Positions 47,370 to 55,416 of a stretch of 64,000 nt of DNA are shown here, in pieces. The stretch comes from Prevotella herbatica (GTDB taxonomy: Bacteria > Bacteroidota > Bacteroidia > Bacteroidales > Bacteroidaceae). The translations under genes and the position numbers were made by a program. The DNA lies in NCBI RefSeq assembly GCF_017347605.1, contig NZ_AP024484.1:620001-684000 (forward strand). The letters are read 5' to 3'. Positions within the stretch are counted from its first letter, which is position 1; each line of letters starts with the position of its first letter. Under the pieces are notes generated by a model. The model searched no databases, was not told the origin of the DNA, and saw only the letters and a list, made by a program, of their open reading frames with translations.

Positions 47370-48425
47370 ATGGAAAAAATAATATACTTCATAATACTGC
47401 TATTCACACTTGTTTCATGCAAAGATGAAATTAGTCTTGATTCTATCAACAATAGTGACAAGATTGTGGTTTATTGTTTTCCTACGGAATCAGACACTAC
47501 ATATATGCAGATAGCAAGGAGTGTTCCTATAAAAAGCTATTCTAACATCATTGACAAAACAGCCATCGATAATGCAGAAATCAATTACACTGTTAACGGT
47601 AAAACAAGCAGGATTGAATCTATAGGAAAAGGCTTCTACAAGATAACAGGATTACAAAAAAAAGGAGACGACATTGCATTTTATGTGAAAACTGATGGAT
47701 TACCTCCTGTTTCTGCAATAACAACTATTCCGGAATCCGTAAACATCTGTAAGCCTACAGAAAAAGGTATTACTTTGTATGACCAAGATTCAGAGTCCAC
47801 ACAGAAATTCGATCAAGTAACAGCAACATTTACAGATAATTCTAACACTCACGACTACTATGCAGTGAGAGTAATGGTAAAAAACTATACTGGGTACGTT
47901 AAGGTATCTAATAAAAATGAAATATACTATCTTCCAAATCTTGCCACTTATAAACAATACGACCACACAGATCAGTCAGACACGGTATCATTAGTATATA
48001 ATGATTCTGTATATAGTGTAGCTGAGATAAATACAAGCAGTGAGGAACTTCTTTCGCCGACATCTGAAATGGATGATGGTTTCGGATTCTCTAATAATTT
48101 TTATCAAAATATGTATATTTTCGATGATTCATCCATAAATGGCAAAACATACACACTGCATCTTAATATTCCAAGTAATGCATCATACGGAGTCTCAACG
48201 AGTACAGGATATAAATATTATGATTTTGACAAAGCATATCAGGTACAGCTAATGCACTTGACCCCGCAATACTATCATTTTCTGAAATCACTGAATGAGA
48301 TCCGAAACAACGATATGGCTCAATACGGATTGTCACAGATTAGTCCAACAGTATCAAATGTATCATCTGGACTTGGATTGTTTGGTGCATGGATTACTAC
48401 TCAAACAACTTGGGTTAAAAAATAA
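47370..48425 (+). CDS. DUF4249-family lipoprotein
   Basis: Lipoprotein, 351 aa, lipobox TLVSC with Cys17. A beta-sandwich-like N-terminal part (KIVVYCFPTESDTTYMQIARSVPI, DNAEINYTVNGK, AFYVKTDGLPPVSAITTIPE) is typical of DUF4249. The C-terminal half contains YYHFLKSLNEIRNNDMAQYG. It starts 5 bases after the receptor stop. DUF4249 proteins usually accompany such receptors; a surface-lid or binding role is likely but unproven. Confidence 0.85.
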   Translation: MEKIIYFIILLFTLVSCKDEISLDSINNSDKIVVYCFPTESDTTYMQIARSVPIKSYSNIIDKTAIDNAEINYTVNGKTSRIESIGKGFYKITGLQKKGDDIAFYVKTDGLPPVSAITTIPESVNICKPTEKGITLYDQDSESTQKFDQVTATFTDNSNTHDYYAVRVMVKNYTGYVKVSNKNEIYYLPNLATYKQYDHTDQSDTVSLVYNDSVYSVAEINTSSEELLSPTSEMDDGFGFSNNFYQNMYIFDDSSINGKTYTLHLNIPSNASYGVSTSTGYKYYDFDKAYQVQLMHLTPQYYHFLKSLNEIRNNDMAQYGLSQISPTVSNVSSGLGLFGAWITTQTTWVKK

Positions 48426-48437
48426 AAGATAAAATTT

Positions 48438-49238
48438 ATGAAAAAACAAGAAGATAAAAGTCTGGAATTTGTTATTAAACATTATAAGTATAGCAAACTA
48501 GACTGCAATGCAGCTTATCATCGACTAGCGATGCGTATCGGCATACAGAAACACAGTCATAAACTGTGGTGGGCAGCGGCGGCCTCATTCTTGCTTTTGT
48601 TGTCATTTGCAGGCATATACAATTATCTAAATCAAACAACAACTCTTTATGCCACTGTTTCGACAACAACTTACACCCTTGCTGACGGCACAAAAGTGAC
48701 ACTCTCTCCTCAATCATCATTATCATATAAAGATAGAAATTGCAGAGATATTGAGATTACAGGAAGAGTGTATCTTGATATATTTCATAACTCAAACAAA
48801 CCATTTACCATCAGTGATGACTCATACAGGATAAACGATATAGGTACAAGACTTGAGGTTGACGAAACAGCTAACTCGACTACAGTGTATGTAGAACAAG
48901 GTGCTGTAAGTTTTGCATCAACATCAGACATAAGTCACGCTCTCCTTTTAAATCAAGGTTGCAAAGCTATATTGAAAAAGTGTGCAATACGTCCAGAAAG
49001 AATTGCAACAGAATCAGCAAACAGTACTTCATGGGCAACACATAAGTTCCAGTTCAGAGACACTCCACTGCGTGAAGTTCTTGCCGATCTCTCTGATTAT
49101 TACAAGGTGTCTTTCGTTAGTGATAAGTATAATGTCAATCTTACAGCTGATTTCAGAGCCGACAATCTAAACACGATTATCAATATAATTCAGAAATCTC
49201 TTGATGTAAAGATAAAATATAAATCTAATTCTAAATAA
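48438..49238 (+). CDS. FecR-family anti-sigma factor
   Basis: Single-span inner-membrane regulator, 266 aa. A short cytosolic N-terminus precedes the membrane helix WWAAAASFLLLLSFAGIYNYL (about 50-70). The FecR domain is in YTLADGTKVTLSPQSSLSY..GRVYLDIFHNSNKPFTI, and the C-terminal DUF4974 part is FQFRDTPLREVLADLSDYYKVSF. It should hold the ECF sigma factor until the STN domain signals. It is last in the operon; in most Bacteroidota loci FecR directly follows sigma. Confidence 0.93.
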   Translation: MKKQEDKSLEFVIKHYKYSKLDCNAAYHRLAMRIGIQKHSHKLWWAAAASFLLLLSFAGIYNYLNQTTTLYATVSTTTYTLADGTKVTLSPQSSLSYKDRNCRDIEITGRVYLDIFHNSNKPFTISDDSYRINDIGTRLEVDETANSTTVYVEQGAVSFASTSDISHALLLNQGCKAILKKCAIRPERIATESANSTSWATHKFQFRDTPLREVLADLSDYYKVSFVSDKYNVNLTADFRADNLNTIINIIQKSLDVKIKYKSNSK

Positions 49239-49270
49239 ATTTTCCAAATTATTAATCACTAGAATGCAAA

Positions 49271-49305
49271 AATGGCATGTCAGACTATTGTCTTGACATG
49301 CCATT
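49271..49305 (-). terminator. Strong 12-bp hairpin after peptide gene copy 2
   Basis: Same AATGGCATGTCA / TGACATGCCATT stem as at 43233-43268. The loop has changed while the arms have not. It also lies 33 bases past the convergent FecR stop and may terminate that operon. Confidence 0.7.
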
Positions 49306-49357
49306 CTGTATATCTAATTTAATAAATCCTCTTTCTTAAAAAGCGGACTCAGCTTTT

Positions 49358-49441
49358 TTAGCTAAGTTTGCCGCTTAAGTTGATTGCCTGTGCGATCATT
49401 ACTGCAACTACTGCAAATACCATTAATGTTACCATAATCAT
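49358..49441 (-). CDS. 27-aa hydrophobic peptide, copy 2
   Basis: Near-identical to 43321-43404: it begins MIMVTLMVFAVVAVMIAQA and ends NLSGKLS. The leader and ribosome-binding region are conserved and a TATCTTTGC box is at 49491-49499 (minus). The gene converges on the FecR gene, and its upstream region runs into the 3' end of the MATE gene. The duplicated block spans about 303 bp here and 304 bp at copy 1, in the same orientation. Confidence 0.75.
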   Translation of the reverse strand: MIMVTLMVFAVVAVMIAQAINLSGKLS

Positions 49442-49490
49442 TTTTCCTTTCTTAATTTTGTTATCCTTATATCTTTATCTTTTTATCACT

Positions 49491-49499
49491 GCAAAGATA
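49491..49499 (-). promoter_or_regulatory. -7 box of peptide gene copy 2
   Basis: TATCTTTGC on the minus strand, at the same position relative to the ATG as in copy 1. The sequence differs from copy 1 (TACCTTTGC) only at a free position of the consensus. Confidence 0.7.
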
Positions 49500-49559
49500 G
49501 CAATATTTCGGTGTGTGCGCAAACAATTATGCTATAAAACATATTATAAGGCGTTTTTA

Positions 49560-49573
49560 TTGATTTATATCAA
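49560..49573. promoter_or_regulatory. FNR-like palindrome, copy 2
   Basis: TTGATTTATATCAA keeps both half-sites of copy 1 although three of the four spacer bases differ. It overlaps the stop codon of the MATE gene (49565-49567). Confidence 0.55.
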
Positions 49574-50914
49574 ACTTGCTTCCCGTTTTAGAGTCCTTTT
49601 AAAGTATACCCGATAAAGTATTCCTGCTATAGTGAGCCCAAATGGGAATGCGCTCCATATCCCAATGATTCCTCCTTTAAGATATATACCCAATAAATAA
49701 CCTAATGGCAAGGTGATTACAAAGTAAGAAAGAAAAGCAACAAACATCAATGGCTTCACATTGGATAGTCCACGAAGAGCATTTGCGAAGTTTGACTGCA
49801 TACCATCACCAAACTGATAAATTACAAATGGAATTATTGTGAGAGAAACCATCTGTACTACTTGCTGTGAATCTGTGAATAATAATCCTATTGAATTTTT
49901 CAATAGCAATATAGGAACACTTACCACAACAGCCATCATTGATATAAGTTGGAAACCAGCATTGGCGGTATTGTTTGCTTCTTCATAATTCTTCTGCCCA
50001 TGGTAGTTACTTACTCGTATTGCAACAGCGGCAGCCATTCCATAATAAAGCATATATCCTAACTGACTGATTGTAAGCATAACCTGATGTGCAGCCAAAG
50101 CTGTTGTGCCTATCCAACCAACCATAACACTTGAAAGACTGAAAGCTGCAGTCTCCATACCCATCTGCAAAGCCAGAGGCCATCCTTGCTTATTCTGATA
50201 CTTAAAATCTTTCATGTTTACTTTCCCACAAAAAAAGCCTTTGTGATATTCTGCAAATTTCTTTCGAGTAAAGAATATTAATACCAATATCACACACATC
50301 ATAAATCGCGCAAACATAGTAGAAATACCAGCACCTAACAATCCACATTCTGGCATTCCAAACTTACCATAAATAAGAATATAATTACCAATGATGTTCT
50401 GTATGTTTCCAAATATCATCACAAACATTGGTGTCTTTACATCTGATGTTCCATCAAAGAATTGTTTGAAAGTATTAAATCCGATAACAAACGGTATCGA
50501 TACCAAATTCACCAGAAAAAAAGGTCGCATTATTGGCAACAGTTCTTCTGGCTGTCCTAGATTTGACAGATTAAGATATAGTAATCCCATCAGCAATATA
50601 AGGAATATTGTCAGTACGCAACCAGAAGCAAGTCCATTTTTAAGAGCTTTACCTATGCTGAACTTCTGCTCCTGACCATGCAGTTTTCCTATAATCGGAG
50701 TCAGCCCATAAGAAAAGCCTAGTCCAAAAAGCAATGCAAGTGTAAACATATTGGTGACAAAACTTGCTGCCGCCAATTCCTGAATAGAGTGATGCCCTAT
50801 CATCAATGTGTCTGAAAATCCCAATACTATCGTCCCTAACTGTCCAATAATTATTGGCACACCAAGTTTCACCAATAGCGGATATTGCACTGTATACTTT
50901 TTATAAGAATTCAT
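49565..50914 (-). CDS. MATE-family multidrug/sodium antiporter
   Basis: Twelve-span inner-membrane exporter, 449 aa from the Met at 50914 (MNSYKKYTVQYPLLVKLGVPI). The ORF is open 68 codons further up, but those residues do not look like MATE. Landmarks: IIIGQLGTIVLGFSDTLMIGHHS in TM1-2, ATSVMVGWIGTTALAAHQVML-like repeat in the second half, and FGLTIAGILYRVYF at the end. The final codons overlap the FNR-like palindrome of peptide copy 2. The drug or metabolite exported is unknown. Confidence 0.93.
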   Translation of the reverse strand: MNSYKKYTVQYPLLVKLGVPIIIGQLGTIVLGFSDTLMIGHHSIQELAAASFVTNMFTLALLFGLGFSYGLTPIIGKLHGQEQKFSIGKALKNGLASGCVLTIFLILLMGLLYLNLSNLGQPEELLPIMRPFFLVNLVSIPFVIGFNTFKQFFDGTSDVKTPMFVMIFGNIQNIIGNYILIYGKFGMPECGLLGAGISTMFARFMMCVILVLIFFTRKKFAEYHKGFFCGKVNMKDFKYQNKQGWPLALQMGMETAAFSLSSVMVGWIGTTALAAHQVMLTISQLGYMLYYGMAAAVAIRVSNYHGQKNYEEANNTANAGFQLISMMAVVVSVPILLLKNSIGLLFTDSQQVVQMVSLTIIPFVIYQFGDGMQSNFANALRGLSNVKPLMFVAFLSYFVITLPLGYLLGIYLKGGIIGIWSAFPFGLTIAGILYRVYFKRTLKREASLI

Positions 50915-51143
50915 TTTTTTGTTATTTGTTTCTACTATCAAATGCCATAGACGTCTATTTGCGGTAGCCGGTAGAAACGCCTGACCAATTTCAGACCTAT
51001 ATAGCAAACAGACAGCAAAATTAATGTAATTTATTGAAAGCAACGAATAATATAACATAATAAAGTGAGAGAACAATATAAATAGGCTCGTTCTACATTT
51101 CGAGTGATGGTATATCACTATAAAGCATTTTAATTATAAAAGT

Positions 51144-51287
51144 AGCTGCACTCGGGAAAACAAAATTAAAACAAGTTTTATTTTGCTTTTCCACTCGTTT
51201 GCATGACTCTACCTACGGTGAAGGTAAGCTGCACTCGGGAAAACAAAATTAAAACAAGTTTTATTTTGCTTTTCCACTCGTTTGCAT
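51144..51287. repeat. 61-bp direct repeat upstream of the flippase-like gene
   Basis: Two exact 61-bp copies (51144-51204 and 51227-51287), 22 bases apart. They begin AGCTGCACTCGGGAAAACA and end CCACTCGTTTGCAT, and each contains an inverted repeat AAAACAAAAT..ATTTTGCTTTT around an AAAACAAGTTTT-like centre. The second runs into ATCTTTGC, the likely -7 box of the gene at 51349. Confidence 0.9.
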
Positions 51288-51348
51288 TATCTTTGCAAGA
51301 TAAAAGATACAGACCAACTTTGGTGTGATACATCTTAAAATACTGAAA

Positions 51349-52347
51349 GTGAAAAAATTAATAGGCAAAATATTCAAGATTATCCTACCTCTCATCTTGG
51401 GCGGAGCAATATTGTATTGGATGTATCGAGACTTTGATTTCCATAGCGTCAGCAAAATTCTATTTAAAGAAATGAACTGGACGTGGATGCTATTGTCGTT
51501 CCCTTTTGGAATACTGGCACAGGCTTTTCGTGGATGGCGTTGGAAGCAGACACTACAGCCTGTAGGGGAGAATCCACGTGCTTCAACAGCTGTGCATTCT
51601 ATATTTCTGTCTTATGCCGTTAGCCTTGTTATACCACGTATAGGCGAATTCGCCCGTTGCGGAGTATTAAAACACTACGACAACGTTTCTTTTCCTAAAG
51701 CGATAGGAACGGTAGTTTCAGAACGCGCCATAGACTCTGTTCTAGTATTGCTCATTGCTCTGTTTACATTTCTTTATCAATTCAGAGTATTCAATCGCTT
51801 TTTTGATGAGACAGGAACTAGCATTCATTCTATACTTCGCAGTTTCTCATTCACAGGATGGGTTGTTACTGCTATCTGCGGTATAGCAGTAATCATACTA
51901 CTATACTATCTATTCAAGAGGCTTAGCATTATAGATAAAGTGCGAGGAACCTTGCATGGTATATGGCAAGGCGTCATATCATTAAAGGATGTACGAAATG
52001 TTCCACTATTTATATTCTACACACTAGCTATATGGGGAAGCTACTTTCTGCATTACTACCTCACTTTCTTTTGTTTCACGTCAACATCAAATCTTGGAAT
52101 GTCGTGTGCACTTGTAACTTTTATAGTTGGAAGCATCGCCGTTATCGTACCGACTCCAAACGGAGCTGGTCCATGGCACTTTGCTGTTAAGACTATGCTT
52201 ATATTATATGGGGTGGCAGAAACAGATGCACTATATTTCGTACTTATCGTACACAGTGTGCAGACTCTTTTAGTGGTATTGCTCGGACTATATGCATGGC
52301 TTGCCCTGGCATTTACAAAAAGAAGAAAAATAATAGCAAAAGATTAA
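51349..52347 (+). CDS. Lysylphosphatidylglycerol synthase TM-domain / UPF0104-like protein
   Basis: Polytopic inner-membrane protein, 332 aa from a GTG at 51349 (KKLIGKIFKIILPLILGGAILYWMY). An alternative GTG at 51325 would add eight residues. Conserved segments of the AglD/UPF0104 family are visible: FRGWRWKQTLQP, SYAVSLVIPRIGEFARCGVLKHY, TVVSERAIDSVLVLL, and PTPNGAGPWHFAVKTML. The catalytic domain of lysyl-PG synthase is absent. Proteins of this shape are linked to lipid or glycolipid transfer; the role here is not known. The 61-bp repeats lie in its promoter. Confidence 0.85.
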   Translation: MKKLIGKIFKIILPLILGGAILYWMYRDFDFHSVSKILFKEMNWTWMLLSFPFGILAQAFRGWRWKQTLQPVGENPRASTAVHSIFLSYAVSLVIPRIGEFARCGVLKHYDNVSFPKAIGTVVSERAIDSVLVLLIALFTFLYQFRVFNRFFDETGTSIHSILRSFSFTGWVVTAICGIAVIILLYYLFKRLSIIDKVRGTLHGIWQGVISLKDVRNVPLFIFYTLAIWGSYFLHYYLTFFCFTSTSNLGMSCALVTFIVGSIAVIVPTPNGAGPWHFAVKTMLILYGVAETDALYFVLIVHSVQTLLVVLLGLYAWLALAFTKRRKIIAKD

Positions 52348-52370
52348 TAACCATTTAAGATATTAACATT

Positions 52371-53831
52371 ATGAGTGAAATCGCAAAATTAAAGCCTGAG
52401 TGCATTTGGCGCAACTTCCATGCACTTACTCAAATTCCACGTCCATCAGGACATTTGGAAAAAGTTCAGAAATTCTTACTCGACTTTGCACAGAGTGTAG
52501 GCGTTGAGGCATTTAAGGATAAGGGAAACAACATCATAATGCGCAAGCCTGCCACAGAAGGTATGGAAAATCGCAAAACGATTTTGCTTCAGGCTCACAT
52601 GGATATGGTTCCACAGAAAGCTCCAGAAAGCAAACATAACTTTGAAACTGATCCTATCGAAGCCTATGTTGACGAAGAGGGTTGGGTACGTGCTAAGGGT
52701 ACTACTCTTGGTGCTGACGATGGTATGGGCGTTGCTGCTATCATGGCTATAATGGAGGCTAAAGATCTTCAGCACGGATCTGTTGAGGGCCTTATCACAG
52801 CCGATGAAGAGACTGGTATGTATGGCGCAAACGATCTACCAGAAGGTGAACTCAAAGCCGATATCCTTATGAATCTTGACTCTGAAACTTGGGGCAAATT
52901 TGTTATAGGTAGCGCTGGTGGTATTGACGTTACTGCTACATTAAAATATAAGGAAGTAGAGACCGACAAGGAAGACTCTGCATTGAAGGTAACACTAAAA
53001 GGGCTAAAAGGTGGACACTCTGGTCTTGAAATTCATGAAGGACGCGCAAACGCAAACAAACTAATGGTTCGCTTTGTACGTGAAGCCATTGAGGAATGTG
53101 ATGCACGCCTTGCTTCATGGAATGGTGGAAACATGCGCAATGCTATTCCATTCCAGGCTGAGGTTGTTCTCACAATGCCAAAGGAGAATATCGATGCTGT
53201 AAAAGATCTAGTTGCTGAGTGGAAAGAAGACTTCAATGACGAGTTTAAGACTATTGAGAATAATATAGAATTCTTTGCCGAGGAAGTAAAGGCTCCTGCA
53301 ACAGAAGTACCTATTGAAATTCAGGATAACCTTATTGATGCCATTTATGCATGCCATAATGGCGTAATGCGCATGATACCAGTTTACCCTGACGTTGTTG
53401 AAACATCAAGTAACCTCGCTATCATCAACATTGGTAACGGAGAAGCTGATATAAAGATTCTTGCACGTTCTTCTCGTGAAGACATGAAAGATTATATCAC
53501 AAAGACTCTTGAAAGCTGTTTCAACATGGCAGGTATGAAAGTCGAAACAGGCGGAAGCTATGGTGGTTGGGATCCAAATCCAAACAGTGAAATTCTTAAT
53601 CTTCTTAAGAAGATATATAAGGAACAAATTGGTGAAGATTCTATTGTACAAGTAGATCATGCAGGTCTTGAGTGTTCAGTAATTCTTGGAAAGTATCCTA
53701 ATATGGATGTAGTGAGCATGGGTCCAACTCTTCGCAGTCCCCACACAACAAGTGAGCGTTGCCAAGTTTCTACTATCGCTCCATTCTGGAACCTACTTAA
53801 ACAGGCTTTGCTTGAAGTTCCTGTAAAATAA
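52371..53831 (+). CDS. pepD: Aminoacyl-histidine dipeptidase (M20)
   Basis: Zinc dipeptidase cleaving Xaa-His and other dipeptides, 486 aa. Metal and catalytic motifs in order: LLQAHMDMVPQK (His, Asp), TLGADDGMGVAA (bridging Asp), TADEETGMYGA (catalytic Glu and ligand Glu), MNLDSE (Asp ligand), and C-terminal SMGPTLRSPHTTSERC (His). The lid domain carries KGLKGGHSGLEIHEGRANANK. A terminator follows at 53859-53887. Confidence 0.96.
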   Translation: MSEIAKLKPECIWRNFHALTQIPRPSGHLEKVQKFLLDFAQSVGVEAFKDKGNNIIMRKPATEGMENRKTILLQAHMDMVPQKAPESKHNFETDPIEAYVDEEGWVRAKGTTLGADDGMGVAAIMAIMEAKDLQHGSVEGLITADEETGMYGANDLPEGELKADILMNLDSETWGKFVIGSAGGIDVTATLKYKEVETDKEDSALKVTLKGLKGGHSGLEIHEGRANANKLMVRFVREAIEECDARLASWNGGNMRNAIPFQAEVVLTMPKENIDAVKDLVAEWKEDFNDEFKTIENNIEFFAEEVKAPATEVPIEIQDNLIDAIYACHNGVMRMIPVYPDVVETSSNLAIINIGNGEADIKILARSSREDMKDYITKTLESCFNMAGMKVETGGSYGGWDPNPNSEILNLLKKIYKEQIGEDSIVQVDHAGLECSVILGKYPNMDVVSMGPTLRSPHTTSERCQVSTIAPFWNLLKQALLEVPVK

Positions 53832-53858
53832 GTATATTGATTATAATAGATAAAAATT

Positions 53859-53887
53859 AAGGGATGGCCTCACGGTCACCCCTTTTT
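53859..53887 (+). terminator. Terminator after pepD
   Basis: AAGGGATGGCC / GGTCACCCCTT, 11-bp stem with one mismatch and one wobble, followed by six T. From here to 54096 I see nothing else. Confidence 0.85.
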
Positions 53888-54084
53888 TAAGCCAAAATAA
53901 TAACTAATCGCTATCTTGACAAGTAAAATAATGTTCTTGTCAGATGCTTTATGTATAGACTCATGATATGACAAAAGGTTTAATTTAAAAAGAATTACTT
54001 TTCGTCAAAATATCTTTCTGTTTTTACATGAATGTGAAGGTAAGACAATATTCTGCAAATATTAGGCATACATTTTGTATATCA

Positions 54085-54105
54085 ATAGCGAATCGCTATA
54101 TTTGC
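54085..54105 (+). promoter_or_regulatory. -7 box overlapped by an ATAGCG palindrome
   Basis: TATATTTGC (54097-54105) is the promoter of the 89-aa gene. ATAGCG-AAT-CGCTAT (54085-54099) overlaps its first bases and could be an operator. Confidence 0.5.
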
Positions 54106-54134
54106 ATTCAAAGTCTAACAAAATATAGAAACCT

Positions 54135-54404
54135 ATGAAGAAGAGAATTGAGGATATTAAATCCTACATCAACGAGGTCACCGACCTTATAAAAAGATAT
54201 ATCAACAACTATGACCAATATCCTAAGGGCGCACGCCTATTGGTTGAACCTGTTCTGTGTGAAACAGTTATTGATAATCCAAGAGGATGCAAAGGCGTAG
54301 AGCAATACAACATAAATAAATTTGTGAAAATTGACAATTATGGTATACCCATGCCAAATCTGCATGCCATAATGGAATTAGCTAAGAAATATTACATCGT
54401 GTAA
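54135..54404 (+). CDS. Small protein of unknown function
   Basis: 89 aa, beginning MKKRIEDIKSYINEVTDLIK and ending in MELAKKYYIV. Probably cytosolic: a charged helical N-terminus, then LVEPVLCETVIDNPRGCKGVEQYNINKFV. A good promoter lies 30 bases upstream. I do not recognise the family. It abuts a gene remnant on the opposite strand and lies about 330 bases from the 3' end of ssrA, so it may be part of an accessory patch there. Confidence 0.7.
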   Translation: MKKRIEDIKSYINEVTDLIKRYINNYDQYPKGARLLVEPVLCETVIDNPRGCKGVEQYNINKFVKIDNYGIPMPNLHAIMELAKKYYIV

Positions 54405-54620
54405 TTATTTAAAATACATTGGCTCTATAACACCTAATCCGCTGGATAATACGGCATACAATCTGTAATTTTTATCCTGAATAAGATTACCTTCAAACTT
54501 TAATGTCAGGCGAACTTATGTTGTAGAGCCATCAGTAAAATAAAAAGTAGTCCATTTCTCCGCATATATATTCGAATGATTATATCTATTAAGAAATGGA
54601 ACGCTTTCATAAAACACTAG
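54405..54620 (-). pseudogene. C-terminal remnant of an unrecognised gene
   Basis: Reading by hand on the minus strand gives protein-like sequence: FYESVPFLNRYNHSNIY, AEKWTTFYFTDGSTT, then an in-frame TAA at 54516-54518, then VRLTLKFEGNLIQDKNY, RLYAVLSSGLGVIEPMYFK and a final TAA at 54405-54407. No start or 5' part exists; it is cut off before the tmRNA terminator. A single substitution would restore the frame across the internal stop. The family is not recognised. Confidence 0.6.
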
Positions 54621-54658
54621 ATTAAATTGACATCTTAATATAATGTGACAAAAACAAA

Positions 54659-54694
54659 ACACCCGACTATACATAATTATATGTAAAGTCGGGT
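54659..54694 (-). terminator. Terminator of tmRNA
   Basis: ACACCCGACTATACAT pairs with ATGTAAAGTCGGGTGT (15 of 16). On the minus strand it is followed by TTTTGTTTTTG. It lies 37 bases past the tmRNA 3' end. Confidence 0.8.
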
Positions 54695-54730
54695 GTAATG
54701 TTTTTGCTTGATCTTATCAAGCATTACCCG

Positions 54731-55125
54731 TGGAGCTGGTGGGATTCGAACCCACGTCCGCACAAGGAAACCATACGCTTTCTACACGTTTATTCCAGCC
54801 TTTAATTTTCGTGCAACAGCAAGACCTGGACCACCAACTGAAGCCTTATCCTCTAAATTTTCATCAAAGCAACGAGGCTTACTATGACTATTCCCGATTT
54901 TCCTGCACCGCTTTACCCTCAGATTCGGAACAACATCCTTGGAGCAGTGTCTCGTTCCATCATCTAATGACGGAATTATGCTAAATCTACTATAATTCGA
55001 TTAAGCTGCGAGAGCGTAATTGTTTTCGCCAATTAAATTTGTGATAACTCGGATTTAGGAGCAAGCCATCAAGGCTCCGCGTGCTTACGTACCATCTCAT
55101 CTCGCCGTCAAATCCAGTCAACCCC
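54731..55125 (-). ncRNA. ssrA: Transfer-messenger RNA
   Basis: Ribosome-rescue RNA of about 395 nt. The 5' end GGGGUUGACUGGAUUUGACGG and the 3' end (T-loop GGUUCGAAUCCC, then ACCAGCUCC and A) pair into a 7-bp acceptor stem with two wobbles; the final CCA is not encoded. The tag frame at 55001-55030 reads GENNYALAA and a TAA, the Bacteroidota-type tag. The promoter TATCTTTGC is at 55156-55164 (minus). ORFs called across it are artefacts. Confidence 0.97.
55001..55030 (-). other. tmRNA tag-peptide frame
   Basis: GGC GAA AAC AAT TAC GCT CTC GCA GCT TAA, encoding GENNYALAA and stop. The LAA end is the usual protease recognition tail. Confidence 0.95.
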
Positions 55126-55155
55126 GAGATTTCAATTGTATGTACAATATCTGGT

Positions 55156-55164
55156 GCAAAGATA
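55156..55164 (-). promoter_or_regulatory. -7 box of ssrA
   Basis: TATCTTTGC on the minus strand, about 31 bases before the mature 5' end. Confidence 0.75.
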
Positions 55165-55375
55165 ATGCCAATTAGCCGAACTTCCAAACTATTTCCTGTT
55201 TTATTTTAATATGGCACAAATACATAAGATAAAACGCAGTATTTGGAGCTGTCTGGCAAATATTGTTTGATTGATTATGAATCCCTTCATCGTATAAATT
55301 CCATTGATTAACAACGAAATTTAAATAGTGTTGAAATTACACCAGAATATTGTTGCAAACAAAAGAAATTATTTA

Positions 55376-55384
55376 TATCTTCGC
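55376..55384 (+). promoter_or_regulatory. -7 box of the third GH127
   Basis: TATCTTCGC, one base off TAnnTTTGC, 33 bases before the ATG at 55417. Confidence 0.55.
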
Positions 55385-55416
55385 AGAATAATTTATCAGT
55401 AAATCACAATACCTAA

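Noticed and set aside
54405..54620. Functional C-terminal fragment gene
   Set aside because: No start codon with a promoter and an in-frame stop at 54516-54518.
54730..54984. 84-aa ORF on the plus strand
   Set aside because: It lies antisense inside the tmRNA gene; its Gly-Phe-Glu-Pro-rich start is the reverse of the T-arm.
54990..55187. 65-aa ORF on the minus strand
   Set aside because: It overlaps the 5' part of tmRNA in sense orientation and includes non-coding stem sequences.
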